A DNA stretch of 64,000 bases from MWEI01 sp964600235 (lineage in GTDB: Bacteria; Desulfobacterota; Desulfomonilia; UBA1062): NCBI GenBank assembly GCA_964600235.1, contig CAZRIV010000003.1, forward strand, positions 1 through 64,000. The letters run 5' to 3'. Within the stretch, counting starts at the first letter, position 1, and every line of letters begins with the position of its first letter. Below the pieces are notes generated by a model. That model was given only the letters and a program-made list of their open reading frames with translations, was not told where the DNA came from and searched no databases. Positions 25,953 to 35,592 of this stretch are shown one piece after another. The translations under genes and the position numbers were made by a program.

Positions 25953-26606
25953 ATGATCCCTGTCAGAGATACAAGCGCTCCCCGAGGTTTTGCACCGGCT
26001 ACCGCCTGCATCATCATATTGAATCTGGCCATGTTCCTGCAGGAGATCCGGCTCGGCGAACAGATATTCCATATGTTCCGTGCAAGCCCTGCCGATATTG
26101 CCGCATACCTTATCATGGGCACGTCAGATTTTTTGAAGATACATCTGTCCATACTCGCCTCGGGATTCATCCACATAGGCTACATCCACCTCATTGGTAA
26201 TTGTATCTTCCTGTCCGTATTCGGTCCGCCTCTGGAAAAGAACCTGGGAATCATCCGCTTCATATTTTTCTATCTCAGTGCCGTGTTCGTGGCCTTCTAC
26301 GCACATGCACTCGTCAATCCCCACTCGTCTGTCCCTGTCGTGGGGGCATCAGGCGCCATCGCCGCCGTCATGGGGGCATATCTTATCCTGAACCCCAGGG
26401 GACGCATCCTTACCCTGATACCATTGATACTTCTCCTTGAAATCATCGAAGTACCTTCCATCATATTCATCCTCATATGGTTTATCCTCCAGGGTATACA
26501 AGGATATCTCAGCATGCATTCCCATAGCTCGGTCGCATGGTTTTCCCATATCGGGGGGTTTCTTATGGGCATATCTGTCGGGATCCACCATCGGTTTTCA
26601 CACTGA
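25953..26606 (+). CDS. Rhomboid family intramembrane serine protease
   Basis: A 217-residue protein with six or seven hydrophobic helices. Catalytic serine S133 lies in GASGAIAAVMGAY, catalytic histidine H199 in WFSHIGGFLMG, and the conserved HxxxN of helix 2 is seen as HLIGN (79-83). Rhomboids cleave substrates inside the membrane; the substrate is unknown. The gene stands alone between the divergent DUF2905 gene and the FtsB-like gene. Start ATG at 25953 is the first in frame, with GGGATCGTCAGGGC upstream, a weak site. Confidence 0.9.
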   Translation: MIPVRDTSAPRGFAPATACIIILNLAMFLQEIRLGEQIFHMFRASPADIAAYLIMGTSDFLKIHLSILASGFIHIGYIHLIGNCIFLSVFGPPLEKNLGIIRFIFFYLSAVFVAFYAHALVNPHSSVPVVGASGAIAAVMGAYLILNPRGRILTLIPLILLLEIIEVPSIIFILIWFILQGIQGYLSMHSHSSVAWFSHIGGFLMGISVGIHHRFSH

Positions 26607-26792
26607 TCTCAACTGGTATGAATAAAGGCCTGACAATGCCCTGCAGGATGGAAACACCCATTACGACAATGTAATCTGAAACAGCCTTTTTCCATGCGAA
26701 GAGCACGGGCTGTTACCAATTTGATATTTATCTAAAGATTCACTTTCCCCTTCCCGATAGATAGGCTATGCATAGGGAAGAACTGATTTTTA

Positions 26793-27116
26793 ATGCGATT
26801 CCTTTACAAATGGAGTATAGAAAGGACAATGACGGTAACGCATTCCTTAACTTATGGCCTTGTTCTCGTTATAGCGTTACTGCTCGTATTCACTCTTCCC
26901 GGGGAAAAGGGAATCATCCGGGGCTACCAGCTTCATCGAGAACTCACTGCGCTGAAAGGCCGTACCGCAGCACTCAAGCAGGAGAACGCGGTCCTCACCA
27001 AGGATGCTACCATGCTCAGGGACAATATGTCCTACATCGAGCATGTGATTGTAAAGGAGTTGAACCTGGTAAGATCCGGAGATACCATCGTAGTGTTCAA
27101 AAAGAAAAAGTCTTGA
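26793..27116 (+). CDS. FtsB/DivIC-like septum protein
   Basis: A small protein (107 residues from this start) with a short cytoplasmic N-terminus, one membrane helix (about 19-36) and a coiled-coil region with QENAVLTKDA, then a conserved tail RSGDTIVVFKK. This is the layout of FtsB/DivIC, which link FtsL and FtsQ at the division site. ATG at 26829 (after AAAGGA) is an alternative start. It lies 15 bases before pilM, so it may share the pilus transcript, although its role is in division. The upstream 186 bases hold no gene. Confidence 0.75.
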   Translation: MRFLYKWSIERTMTVTHSLTYGLVLVIALLLVFTLPGEKGIIRGYQLHRELTALKGRTAALKQENAVLTKDATMLRDNMSYIEHVIVKELNLVRSGDTIVVFKKKKS

Positions 27117-27131
27117 TCGCGGGGTGGTGTG

Positions 27132-28187
27132 ATGTTTTTTGAAAAAAATCTGCTTGGCTTGGACATCGGCTCACAATCCATCAAGTTGGTGGATATAGCC
27201 AAGACACGGAGCGGTTACCAGCTTAAAGCCTTAGGGCTTGGCCTGATCCCTGCCGAGTGTATCGTGGACAAGGATATCATGGACTCTGAGACGGTTGTGG
27301 ACACCATCAAGAACCTCAGGGAAAACCTGAAGGTTCGCTCCCGTGGTGCGGCGACTGCCATATCAGGTCATTCCGTCATCGTAAAGAAGGCCGAATTGCC
27401 GCTCCAGAGCGAGGCTGAACTCAGACAGACCCTCCCTATCGAAGCGGAGCAGTATATTCCCTTTGATATTAATGATGTCTATTTCGACTCATACATCCTC
27501 GGTGAAAGCCTGGAGCGCACCGACATGATGGATGTGCTCATTGTTGCGGCCAAGAAAGAACTGGTTGATGACTACTCCTCGGCCGTAAAGAATGCGGGAT
27601 TGAAACCCATGCTTATGGACATCGACGTCTTCTCGCTCGAGACCATGTATGAGGTGAACTACCCGGATGCGGCCGAGTCCATCGTGGCACTTGTGAATGC
27701 CGGCGCCTCCATGATCAACATCAATGTAATAAAAGACGGAATGTCCATCTTCGCCCGGGATATCTCCATGGGGGGAAGGCAGCTAACGGAAAGGATTCAG
27801 CGCGAATTCGGCGTAAGTTACGAACGGGCTGAAAATATTAAAACCGGGGCAAACATAGAAGGGATTGATCTCGAGAAGATAAACTATATCTTTAAGATGG
27901 CATCGGAAACCTATGTTCAGGAGATCAGGCGGACCTTGGACTTTTTCCTGTCCACCATGGTCAATGAAAATATAGAGAAGATATATATGAGCGGAGGGTC
28001 CAGCAAGATACCCGGCCTCGTCAGACTATTGGAGAAACAAATGGAGATCCCTGTTGAAATCATCAACCCATTCAATAATATCAAATGGGACGACAGGGTA
28101 TTTGATCCGGAATATATGGCCTATATCGCGCCACAGATGGCCGTGGCTGTGGGCCTTGCATTAAGGAGGGCCGACTATAAATGGTAA
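27132..28187 (+). CDS. pilM: Type IV pilus inner-membrane assembly protein PilM
   Basis: PilM is an actin-like cytoplasmic ATP-binding protein that binds the N-terminus of PilN and aligns the pilus machine with its ATPases. The 351-residue protein opens with LLGLDIGSQSIKLVDI, the phosphate-1 motif of the family, and has a MSGGSSKIPGL motif near 285, the adenosine site. Start ATG at 27132 follows a GTG at 27129 that could also serve, after GGGGTGG. It overlaps pilN by seven bases, and pilMNOPQ follow without gaps. Confidence 0.94.
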   Translation: MFFEKNLLGLDIGSQSIKLVDIAKTRSGYQLKALGLGLIPAECIVDKDIMDSETVVDTIKNLRENLKVRSRGAATAISGHSVIVKKAELPLQSEAELRQTLPIEAEQYIPFDINDVYFDSYILGESLERTDMMDVLIVAAKKELVDDYSSAVKNAGLKPMLMDIDVFSLETMYEVNYPDAAESIVALVNAGASMININVIKDGMSIFARDISMGGRQLTERIQREFGVSYERAENIKTGANIEGIDLEKINYIFKMASETYVQEIRRTLDFFLSTMVNENIEKIYMSGGSSKIPGLVRLLEKQMEIPVEIINPFNNIKWDDRVFDPEYMAYIAPQMAVAVGLALRRADYKW

Positions 28188-28714
28188 GGATAAATCTATT
28201 ACCCATCCGTCTGGAACTCAGGAAAAAAGCCATGGTGGAGCATGTTGTCCTCATAGGACTGTGCGTCCTTCTCACCCTCATATTTGTATGGTTTCTCCAG
28301 GCCTCTGTAATTTCCCAGAGGGAATCCCTTATACGAGAAGTGGCAACAACCAAGTTGGAGATAAAAAAACTCACCGCTGAAGCCGGAGAGATTGAGAAGT
28401 TCAAGCAGCAGAAACAGGAACTGGAGCAAAAGCTCGATGTGATAAGGGATCTCAACGCCAAAAAGACCGGCCCGGTGGAAGTCCTGGATGAGCTCAGCAC
28501 GATCATACCCGAGAAGGCATGGCTCATCTCCCTCAGTAATATCGGCGACAACATGGTGCTTGATGGTCAGGCGATCGATAATACTACCATCGCCACCTTT
28601 ATGAAACAGCTACAATCGTCCAAACATTTTGATAACGTAACCCTTGTCCTCTCTCAGCAGGAGGGGGGAAGGCAGAAATTCACCATCACATGCAAGATTA
28701 AATTGTCGGCCTGA
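28181..28714 (+). CDS. pilN: Type IV pilus assembly protein PilN
   Basis: A 177-residue bitopic membrane protein: the N-terminal VRINLLPIR motif that inserts into PilM, a membrane helix at about 22-40, a coiled coil (about 50-95) and a ferredoxin-like periplasmic domain. It pairs with PilO in the inner-membrane alignment complex. Overlap with pilM by seven bases and an eight-base gap to pilO indicate tight co-expression. Length is normal for the family. Confidence 0.92.
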   Translation: MVRINLLPIRLELRKKAMVEHVVLIGLCVLLTLIFVWFLQASVISQRESLIREVATTKLEIKKLTAEAGEIEKFKQQKQELEQKLDVIRDLNAKKTGPVEVLDELSTIIPEKAWLISLSNIGDNMVLDGQAIDNTTIATFMKQLQSSKHFDNVTLVLSQQEGGRQKFTITCKIKLSA

Positions 28715-28722
28715 GGTGGGTT

Positions 28723-29376
28723 ATGAACATAATTGACATACTCTTACGACAGAAACCGATCATTAAGGTACTAATCCTTGTGGTTATTATCGGTGCGATC
28801 ATCGGCATCTACTGGCAGTTTTTCTATAGACCGGTACTCGCTGAGATCAGGACAATAGAACCTGAATTGAACCAGCTCAAGAGTGAGCTTGCCGCTAAAA
28901 AGGTAATCGTGAAGGAAAAGGCGAGATATCTTGCAGAGCTCGAGGAAACAAGGGCCAAGCTGTACATCGCCCTGAAGCAGCTCCCCGACAAGAGCGAGAT
29001 CCCGACCCTGCTGGAGAATGTATCGTCCCTTGGGACTGCCGCCGGCCTGCAGTTCAATCTTTTCCAGCCAAAGCCGGAAGTCGTCAAAAACTTCTATGCC
29101 GAGATCCCGGTGGATATCAAGATCGAAGGCAAATATCGGGATATCATCACCTTCTTCAACAATGTATCAAAGATGCCTCGGATAGTGAACATCCTGGATA
29201 TTACTACGGGCACTCCCAAAAAGGATCCCTCAGGCGGAACCAAGGTTACCACATCATGCAAGGCCGTCACCTACAAGTTTATTGAAGGGGCAAAGGCCGA
29301 GCCGACTGGTGCGGACACAAGCCAAGGGACAGCACAAAAACCAGCTGTGGCCGAGCCGGCAAAAGGAGGGAACTAA
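28723..29376 (+). CDS. pilO: Type IV pilus assembly protein PilO
   Basis: A 217-residue bitopic protein with one membrane helix at about 15-34, a coiled coil at 38-80 (ELNQLKSELAAKK) and a C-terminal ferredoxin-like fold; the segment PDKSEIPTLLENVSSLG is typical of PilO. It forms a heterodimer with PilN and binds PilP. The last 30 residues are Ala/Pro-rich and probably disordered. The stop overlaps the pilP ATG by one base. Confidence 0.92.
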   Translation: MNIIDILLRQKPIIKVLILVVIIGAIIGIYWQFFYRPVLAEIRTIEPELNQLKSELAAKKVIVKEKARYLAELEETRAKLYIALKQLPDKSEIPTLLENVSSLGTAAGLQFNLFQPKPEVVKNFYAEIPVDIKIEGKYRDIITFFNNVSKMPRIVNILDITTGTPKKDPSGGTKVTTSCKAVTYKFIEGAKAEPTGADTSQGTAQKPAVAEPAKGGN

Positions 29377-29882
29377 TGAATAGACTTATCTATTCTCTCC
29401 TTATCATCGGGTTGACAGGGGCTCTCCTGGCGAGCGCAGGGTGCAAACAGCCCTCCCAGGCGCCGCAGGCAACGCCGCAGGCAACCCAGAAAAAGACGGA
29501 AGTGGTTAAGCCGGTGCTTGCCCAAGAAGAAGAGAAGAAGGCCGAATATCAGGTAGTCGGGGTGCGGGATCCTTTCCAGCCTTTCGCAGGTATCTCCCCC
29601 GGCGATGCGGGCACGGGTCCTGATGCACTGCAGCGGCTCTCTATTTCCCAGGTTTACCTCGTAGGGGTAATCCAGAGCAAAAAGAATCGCGCTCTTATCC
29701 AGGACTCGTCAGGAATGGGATTCATCATCACCGAAGGAACTCTCATCGGCGAGAATAATGGAATTGTCACACAAGTTTCCAAAGACGGCGTAACGATAAA
29801 ACAACATTTCAAAGACTATATGGGTCGCGTGACCACCCGAGAAGTTGTATTGGCTCTCAAGAAGGAAGAGGGGGTAAAGTAA
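29376..29882 (+). CDS. pilP: Type IV pilus lipoprotein PilP
   Basis: A 168-residue lipoprotein: signal peptide with lipobox ending at C23 (LLASAGC), a Gln/Ala/Pro-rich linker to about 45, then the beta-sandwich domain with GVRDPFQPF and a SISQVYLVGVIQSKKNRALIQ-like stretch that contacts the secretin PilQ. It connects the PilN/PilO complex in the inner membrane to PilQ in the outer membrane. pilQ starts one base after the stop. Confidence 0.92.
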   Translation: MNRLIYSLLIIGLTGALLASAGCKQPSQAPQATPQATQKKTEVVKPVLAQEEEKKAEYQVVGVRDPFQPFAGISPGDAGTGPDALQRLSISQVYLVGVIQSKKNRALIQDSSGMGFIITEGTLIGENNGIVTQVSKDGVTIKQHFKDYMGRVTTREVVLALKKEEGVK

Positions 29883-29883
29883 C

Positions 29884-31725
29884 ATGAAGAAGCATACCAT
29901 CCTATTATTCATGATCGGCTTACTGGCTATGCCGTTCTCTGCATCCGGATTGACCATTAAAAGCGTGGACTTCATGAATGTCGAGAATAAATCAAGGCTC
30001 CAGATAGGCCTTGACGGACAGGCCTCCTACGACGTGAACAGGGAAGGGAATAATGTGGTGCTCCGGGTAAACAGGGCAAAAATCCCGAACCACCTTGCCA
30101 GACCATATATCACTTCCGAGTTTGCGACGGCTATCCGGGAAATCCTGCCCAGGCAGGACAAAGAGGACGTGGTCTTCGACATCACCATGAAGCAGGTGAC
30201 CCCCTATTTCGTGTCCCAGGACAAAAAGATCCTCTATATGGATTTCGATATTCCCGAGGAGATCAAAGACAAGGTCCAGCCGGTTAAGAGCGTTGCCCTG
30301 AACACATCAGCGGCTTCAGTACAATATCCGGACGACTCCGATTCACAGAAGCCATACATCAAGGGTCTTTCGCAGGAACCCCAGTTCCAGAGCAATATCA
30401 TCAACACGGACACCTCTCCAAAATACAAGGGAGAAAAGATAACCCTGGATTTCCAGAATGCGGACATACACAATATCTTAAGGATAATCGCAGATGTCAG
30501 CGGACTCAATATCGTTACCTCGGACGATGTGAAGGGAACCGTAACCATCAGGCTCAAGGATGTACCCTGGGATCAGGCGCTAGATGTTGTCCTAGAAAGC
30601 AAGGACCTCGACAAGATGGCCATAGGAAACGTTGTGCGGGTAGCACCGGCAAAAATCATCAAAGATGCACAGGACAGGCAGTTGGCCTCCAAAAAGACCA
30701 TGGAGCAGCTCGAACCGTTGATCACCTCTGTGATCCCTGTGAACTTTGCAAAGGCATCGGAAATCTCGACCGTCATCAAAGGCAAAGAAGTGGGCCTTAT
30801 AACCGAGCGGGGGAGTATCACCGCTGAAAACAGGACGAATGTTCTCATTGTCAAAGATATCCAGAAAAATGTCGACGATATCAACGCCATGGTGAAGCGG
30901 CTGGACAAGCCGACACCTCAGGTTCTCATATCGGCAAGGATTGTCCAGGCAGACAGCGAGTTTACCAGGGGTCTCGGGGTCCAGTGGGGTGGCTCGACTA
31001 GGAACCAGTCCGGCAAATACCTTTTCGGTCTGTCGGGCACCAATACCGGCACGACGGTGAACCCCTTTGACACCTCCGTAACGCCCGGATCCGGCGCCAA
31101 CTGGTCATCAAGTCTGGTTCCAACCCCGTCCATGGCAGTGAATTTTCCGCAAAACCAGGCCGCAGGATTTGGCGTTTCCGTCGGCAGGCTTGGTTCAACA
31201 GCCGTGGCACTTGATCTGCGGCTCGACATCGGAGAAACTACAGGCAGTGTCAATGTATTATCCAGACCCAAGGTGATAACTATGGACAATAAGAAGGCCA
31301 TAATCAAACAGGGTGAAAAGTATCCCTATGTTGTCCGTAACCAGGAAGGACAGCTTTCCACAGAGCTCAAGGATATCAATCTTGTACTTGAGGTTACTCC
31401 ACGTATCGCGTTCGACGGGAGCGTGAACATGGAGGTTAATGTGAAAAGAGATTCTCTGGGAGCCATCACAAACTCTCTGGGCGACCCATCGATAGCAAAT
31501 CGTGAAGCAATTACGGAAGTGCTCGTCAGGAACGGCGAGACGACTGTTATCGGTGGCATCATCGAGGAAGAGGAACGCGATAATGTTCAAAAGGTTCCCG
31601 GTCTGGGCGATCTCCCTGTAATTGGCTATCTCTTCAAGGGATCGACGAAGTCAAAGACAAAAAAGGAACTCCTTATATTCATTACACCCCAGATTGTCGA
31701 GCCTCTTGGCCTGACCAGTAATTGA
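29884..31725 (+). CDS. pilQ: Type IV pilus secretin PilQ
   Basis: The outer-membrane channel for the pilus. The 613-residue protein has a signal peptide (to about 22), one AMIN-type domain (25-125), a linker, an STN/N0-like domain (about 180-250, with ITLDFQNADIHNILRIIADV), one N1/KH-like secretin_N domain (about 270-345) and the secretin core (about 350-610) with VLSRPKVITMDNKKA and the VPGLGDLPVIGYLFK signature. It is at the short end for PilQ because only one AMIN-type domain is present. A terminator follows. Confidence 0.94.
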   Translation: MKKHTILLFMIGLLAMPFSASGLTIKSVDFMNVENKSRLQIGLDGQASYDVNREGNNVVLRVNRAKIPNHLARPYITSEFATAIREILPRQDKEDVVFDITMKQVTPYFVSQDKKILYMDFDIPEEIKDKVQPVKSVALNTSAASVQYPDDSDSQKPYIKGLSQEPQFQSNIINTDTSPKYKGEKITLDFQNADIHNILRIIADVSGLNIVTSDDVKGTVTIRLKDVPWDQALDVVLESKDLDKMAIGNVVRVAPAKIIKDAQDRQLASKKTMEQLEPLITSVIPVNFAKASEISTVIKGKEVGLITERGSITAENRTNVLIVKDIQKNVDDINAMVKRLDKPTPQVLISARIVQADSEFTRGLGVQWGGSTRNQSGKYLFGLSGTNTGTTVNPFDTSVTPGSGANWSSSLVPTPSMAVNFPQNQAAGFGVSVGRLGSTAVALDLRLDIGETTGSVNVLSRPKVITMDNKKAIIKQGEKYPYVVRNQEGQLSTELKDINLVLEVTPRIAFDGSVNMEVNVKRDSLGAITNSLGDPSIANREAITEVLVRNGETTVIGGIIEEEERDNVQKVPGLGDLPVIGYLFKGSTKSKTKKELLIFITPQIVEPLGLTSN

Positions 31726-31762
31726 TACTATCCCCAGGACTGGGCACTCAAGGAAATACTTT

Positions 31763-31799
31763 GTCCCTGCACAATCCGTGCAGGGACTTTCCATTTTTT
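31763..31799 (+). terminator. Intrinsic terminator after pilQ
   Basis: A perfect 10-base stem (GTCCCTGCAC at 31763-31772 and its complement at 31778-31787) with a five-base loop is followed by CTTTCCATTTTTT. It would end the pilMNOPQ transcript. Confidence 0.8.
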
Positions 31800-31898
31800 A
31801 AATCTTGCCATGATAGAACAACTATCTTAAACCAATGAACAGTACGGCAGTCTATTCAGGACAAAATAGTATAAGTCCTTATTTCCGACAATACGCAA

Positions 31899-31928
31899 TT
31901 GACATACACCTCTCAGAGTTACTATATG
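31899..31928 (+). promoter_or_regulatory. Candidate sigma-70 promoter for the YfgM-like gene and ftsH
   Basis: TTGACA at 31899-31904, a perfect -35 hexamer, then 18 bases and TATATG at 31923-31928. Transcription would begin near 31935, just ahead of the GGAGG ribosome site at 31943-31947. It lies directly after the pilQ terminator, the right place for a new transcript. Confidence 0.5.
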
Positions 31929-31957
31929 TTTTCTATCTACCCGGAGGTTTGATACAC

Positions 31958-32611
31958 ATGGCACGAATGACACGAAAAGACCTGCTCAATACACCAGATG
32001 AGTTCGTTACGACTACAAACAGCGCCCTTGTCTGGATAAAAGAGCACCCACAGCAATTCATCATCGGTATAGTCGTCTTTGTCTGCATCCTGGCCGGAGG
32101 GTTCGGGGTGTACTACTGGAAGACCAACAGGGAATTTGATGGCATGAATGCATACATGAAGGCTGCCAATAATTCCCAGATGTCTCTCCAGGTCGCCCAG
32201 GAATACTCGGATACAAAGGCCGGAAAACTCGCAAAGTTAAGGCTGGCACGCATGTCCCTTGAACAAGGCAACCAGAAGATGGCCCTCTCGTACGCTGACG
32301 AGTTCATGAATAAATGGACCCGTAAAGATGTATACCATTGGCAGGCCAATATTATCATTGCAAGCGCTTATATAAACCAGAAAGAATATGCCAAGGCATT
32401 ACCCATACTCAATGCATGCATAGAGAACGCATCCAGCGAGCTTAAGGATCAGGCCCTTTTCCTGAAGGCGAATGCATCCATAGGCCTGGGCAAAACCGAT
32501 GAGGCGAGAAAATCTCTGAATGCCGTTTCCGAGAACTATTCCGAGATGGCCAAAACCCTCCTGGCCTCACTGGGCTCTTCCCCCTCAGCAAAGCAGACCC
32601 CCAACCAGTGA
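31958..32611 (+). CDS. YfgM-like membrane-anchored tetratricopeptide protein
   Basis: A 217-residue protein: cytoplasmic N-terminus with DLLNTPDEFVTTT, one membrane helix at about 36-56, then helical TPR-like repeats (about 85-205) in the periplasm. It resembles YfgM/ancillary translocon-type proteins that hand exported proteins to periplasmic chaperones; this is inferred from layout. Start ATG at 31958 follows GGAGG by 10 bases; the frame is open back to 31835 but the extra part has no ribosome site. ftsH begins seven bases after its stop. Confidence 0.75.
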   Translation: MARMTRKDLLNTPDEFVTTTNSALVWIKEHPQQFIIGIVVFVCILAGGFGVYYWKTNREFDGMNAYMKAANNSQMSLQVAQEYSDTKAGKLAKLRLARMSLEQGNQKMALSYADEFMNKWTRKDVYHWQANIIIASAYINQKEYAKALPILNACIENASSELKDQALFLKANASIGLGKTDEARKSLNAVSENYSEMAKTLLASLGSSPSAKQTPNQ

Positions 32612-32618
32612 GACCGGC

Positions 32619-34424
32619 ATGAACTCAAATACCAGCATGATGAAAACGGTGGCGCTGTGGGTGGTCATTGCCCTTATCGGGGTAATGCTCTTTCACCTTT
32701 TCAATCAGCCCGCCAAACAGACAGCAACCATGTCCTTCAGTGAATTCCTCAATGTCCTGGATAAAGGAGAGGTGAAAGAAGTAACGATCCAGGGCAATGA
32801 GATCAAGGGCATCCTGACAAGCGGGAAGGTCTTCGACAGCTACTCTCCGGATGACCCCAGGCTTGTAGAACGTCTGACGGCAAAGAATGTCTCCATCATT
32901 GCAAAGCCAAAGGATGAATCACCCTGGTACTTCTCTGCTCTCATCTCCTGGATACCCATGCTGCTCCTCATAGGTGTCTGGGTTCTGTTCATGAGGCAGA
33001 TGCAGACCGGAGGAACCAAGGCCATGAGCTTCGGCAGGAGCAAGGCAAGGCTCATGACCCAGGACAAAATGAAGGTAACCTTCGCCGATGTGGCGGGTGT
33101 TGATGAAGCGAAAGAAGAATTGGAGGAGATTATTGAATTCCTCAAGGAACCCAAGCGGTTTACATCACTGGGAGGGCGAATACCCAAGGGCGTATTGCTC
33201 CTGGGCCCCCCGGGCACCGGAAAGACCCTGCTGGCTAAGGCCGTCGCAGGTGAGGCAGGTGTACCATTCTTCAGCATGTCCGGCTCGGACTTCGTTGAGA
33301 TGTTCGTAGGCGTAGGGGCCTCCCGCGTACGGGACCTTTTCGCCCAGGGCAAACAGCACGCGCCGTGCATCATCTTCATAGACGAGATCGATGCCGTAGG
33401 CAGGCACAGGGGTGCAGGGCTCGGTGGCGGCCATGATGAACGGGAACAGACCCTGAACCAGCTCCTCGTGGAAATGGACGGCTTTGAATCCAACGAGGGC
33501 GTCATCCTCATGGCTGCAACCAACCGTCCGGATGTTCTGGACCCGGCGCTTCTCAGGCCCGGGAGATTCGACCGCCAGGTGGTGGTGGCAAGCCCCGACG
33601 TGAAGGGAAGAGAAGGCATACTCAAGGTCCACAGCAGGAACATCCCCCTTTCCGATGACGTCAACATGGCCACCCTTGCCAAGGCCACACCGGGGTTTTC
33701 AGGGGCGGACCTGTCCAATCTCGTGAACGAGGCAGCGCTGCTGGCAGCCCGTAAAAAGCGCACAAAGGTAATGATGGACGACATGGAGATGGCCAAGGAC
33801 AAGGTCCTTATGGGTGTGGAACGCAAAAGCATGGTCATCTCCGAAGAGGAAAAAAAGACCACGGCCTACCATGAGGCCGGACATGCCCTAGTGGCGAAAA
33901 AACTGCCGAATGCGGATCCGGTATATAAGGTGAGCATCATCCCCAGGGGACGTGCCATGGGCATCACCCAGCAATTGCCCATTGATGACAGGCACACCTA
34001 CAGCAAGGAATTCCTGTTGGCCACCATATCTGTCCTCATGGGGGGCAGGGTGGCGGAAGAGCTGGTCCTCGGGTGTCTGACCACCGGTGCGGGCAACGAT
34101 ATCGAGCGGGCAACGGATATGGCCAGGCATATGGTAACGGAATGGGGCATGAGTTCCCTGGGGCCCTTGAGTTTCGGTAAGGTCGAGCAGGAAATGTTCC
34201 TTGGCAGGGAGATCTCCAAACGGGTGGATTACAGCGAGCTGACTGCCCAGAAGATCGATGAGGAAGTGAAAACGATCGTTATGGACTGCTATTCCAAGAC
34301 CAGATCCATTGTCGAGGGCAACCTCGACATCCTTCACAAGATCGCCCAGACCCTTCTGGAAAAAGAGGTCATCGATGGTTCGGAGATCGACAAGATCGTC
34401 CAGGATGGGGCTGCCTCAAGCTAG
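32619..34424 (+). CDS. ftsH: ATP-dependent zinc metalloprotease FtsH
   Basis: FtsH degrades membrane and short-lived cytoplasmic proteins. The 601-residue protein has two membrane helices (about 10-27 and 105-125) flanking a small periplasmic domain, an AAA+ domain with Walker A GPPGTGKT (196-203), Walker B IIFIDEIDAVG and the second region of homology through RPGRFDR, and the protease domain with zinc motif HEAGH (418-422). Start ATG at 32619 matches the family N-terminus; the open frame extends upstream inside the previous gene. Its 3' end overlaps folP by 20 bases. Confidence 0.95.
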   Translation: MNSNTSMMKTVALWVVIALIGVMLFHLFNQPAKQTATMSFSEFLNVLDKGEVKEVTIQGNEIKGILTSGKVFDSYSPDDPRLVERLTAKNVSIIAKPKDESPWYFSALISWIPMLLLIGVWVLFMRQMQTGGTKAMSFGRSKARLMTQDKMKVTFADVAGVDEAKEELEEIIEFLKEPKRFTSLGGRIPKGVLLLGPPGTGKTLLAKAVAGEAGVPFFSMSGSDFVEMFVGVGASRVRDLFAQGKQHAPCIIFIDEIDAVGRHRGAGLGGGHDEREQTLNQLLVEMDGFESNEGVILMAATNRPDVLDPALLRPGRFDRQVVVASPDVKGREGILKVHSRNIPLSDDVNMATLAKATPGFSGADLSNLVNEAALLAARKKRTKVMMDDMEMAKDKVLMGVERKSMVISEEEKKTTAYHEAGHALVAKKLPNADPVYKVSIIPRGRAMGITQQLPIDDRHTYSKEFLLATISVLMGGRVAEELVLGCLTTGAGNDIERATDMARHMVTEWGMSSLGPLSFGKVEQEMFLGREISKRVDYSELTAQKIDEEVKTIVMDCYSKTRSIVEGNLDILHKIAQTLLEKEVIDGSEIDKIVQDGAASS

Positions 34425-35592
34425 GCTGCTCCGCAATGCCGACAAGGACATCCTCCTCGGTTGCGGAGTGGACCCGGCCTCCCTTGAATATCTCGTACCC
34501 AAGCTAAGCCATGTAAATCTCCTGGTGAAGGGGGTAAGGCTTTATGCGGCCAACATACTCAAGCAGAGCATGCTCTCCATCGGCGGTGATGTCGCAGTCC
34601 ACAGGCAGGTGATATCCGGCAAGGCGGAAACATCGGATTGTGTCATCATGGGCGACCTGCGGCACTACAGACTCCTCCTGGATAAGCTGAAAATCCAGCC
34701 CGGTCTGGATCAATTGGCCGCGTGCATCGCTGAACAGGTGTTCCCGGGTAAATACCAGCTGAGACTCGATCTGTGCAGTACCATGAAGGAATGGAACGAA
34801 CTCCCGGTTGTGATGGGCATTCTGAACGTGACCCCCGATTCCTTCTCCGACGGCGGAAAATATCTCGATCCTGAACCGGCCCTTCAGCACGCGAGGGAGA
34901 TGGTTAATCAGGGTGCCGATATCATCGATGTCGGCGGTGAATCGTCCCGCCCCGGATCAACGGGCACGACCGCTGCAGAAGAGATTTCTAGGACAGCGCC
35001 CATCATCAAGGAACTGTCCTCATCTCTGGACATCCCCATCAGTATCGATACCACCAAGGCGGAAGTGGCCAGGGCAGCCCTGCATGCAGGGGCCACCATA
35101 ATCAATGATATCAGCGCCCTCAGGGGTGATCCCGCCATGATGGAAGTGGCACGCGAGAGCGGCTGCGCCGTCATTCTCATGCATATGCGGGGCACACCGA
35201 CAACCATGCAGAACGATACCGCCTATGAAGACGTCATCGGTGAGATCTATGCATTTCTCGATGAGCGTATTGAGGCATGCCTTGCGTCGGGGATCTCTGC
35301 TGAGTCCCTCGTCGTGGACCCGGGGATCGGCTTCGGGAAAGACCTCCGGGGAAACCTCTCCATCCTGAACCATATTTGCGAATTCAGCTCTCTTGGAATT
35401 CCCCTCATGGTGGGGCACTCGAGAAAGTCTTTTATCGGCAAGATCCTCGAGAGTGATGCCGGCCAGCGTGAAGAAGGTACGGATGCGATTACCGCATGGG
35501 CAACCCTGATGGGAGTGGATATGGTGCGCGTACACAGTTGTCTGCATGCCTGCAGGGTAAGATCGACAATCCGATCTGTTATGGGGGCCTGA
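34405..35592 (+). CDS. folP: Dihydropteroate synthase FolP with N-terminal extension
   Basis: FolP joins p-aminobenzoate to dihydropterin pyrophosphate in folate synthesis. The 395-residue protein has the standard TIM-barrel from about residue 130: GILNVTPDSFSDGG, GADIIDVGGESSRPG, a substrate-binding DPGIGFGK and GHSRKSF. The first 125 residues are an extension with no clear domain, beginning LPQARLLRNADKD; such extensions occur in related bacteria. Start ATG at 34405 lies within ftsH, 20 bases before its stop, so the genes are coupled. acpS starts right after. Confidence 0.92.
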   Translation: MGLPQARLLRNADKDILLGCGVDPASLEYLVPKLSHVNLLVKGVRLYAANILKQSMLSIGGDVAVHRQVISGKAETSDCVIMGDLRHYRLLLDKLKIQPGLDQLAACIAEQVFPGKYQLRLDLCSTMKEWNELPVVMGILNVTPDSFSDGGKYLDPEPALQHAREMVNQGADIIDVGGESSRPGSTGTTAAEEISRTAPIIKELSSSLDIPISIDTTKAEVARAALHAGATIINDISALRGDPAMMEVARESGCAVILMHMRGTPTTMQNDTAYEDVIGEIYAFLDERIEACLASGISAESLVVDPGIGFGKDLRGNLSILNHICEFSSLGIPLMVGHSRKSFIGKILESDAGQREEGTDAITAWATLMGVDMVRVHSCLHACRVRSTIRSVMGA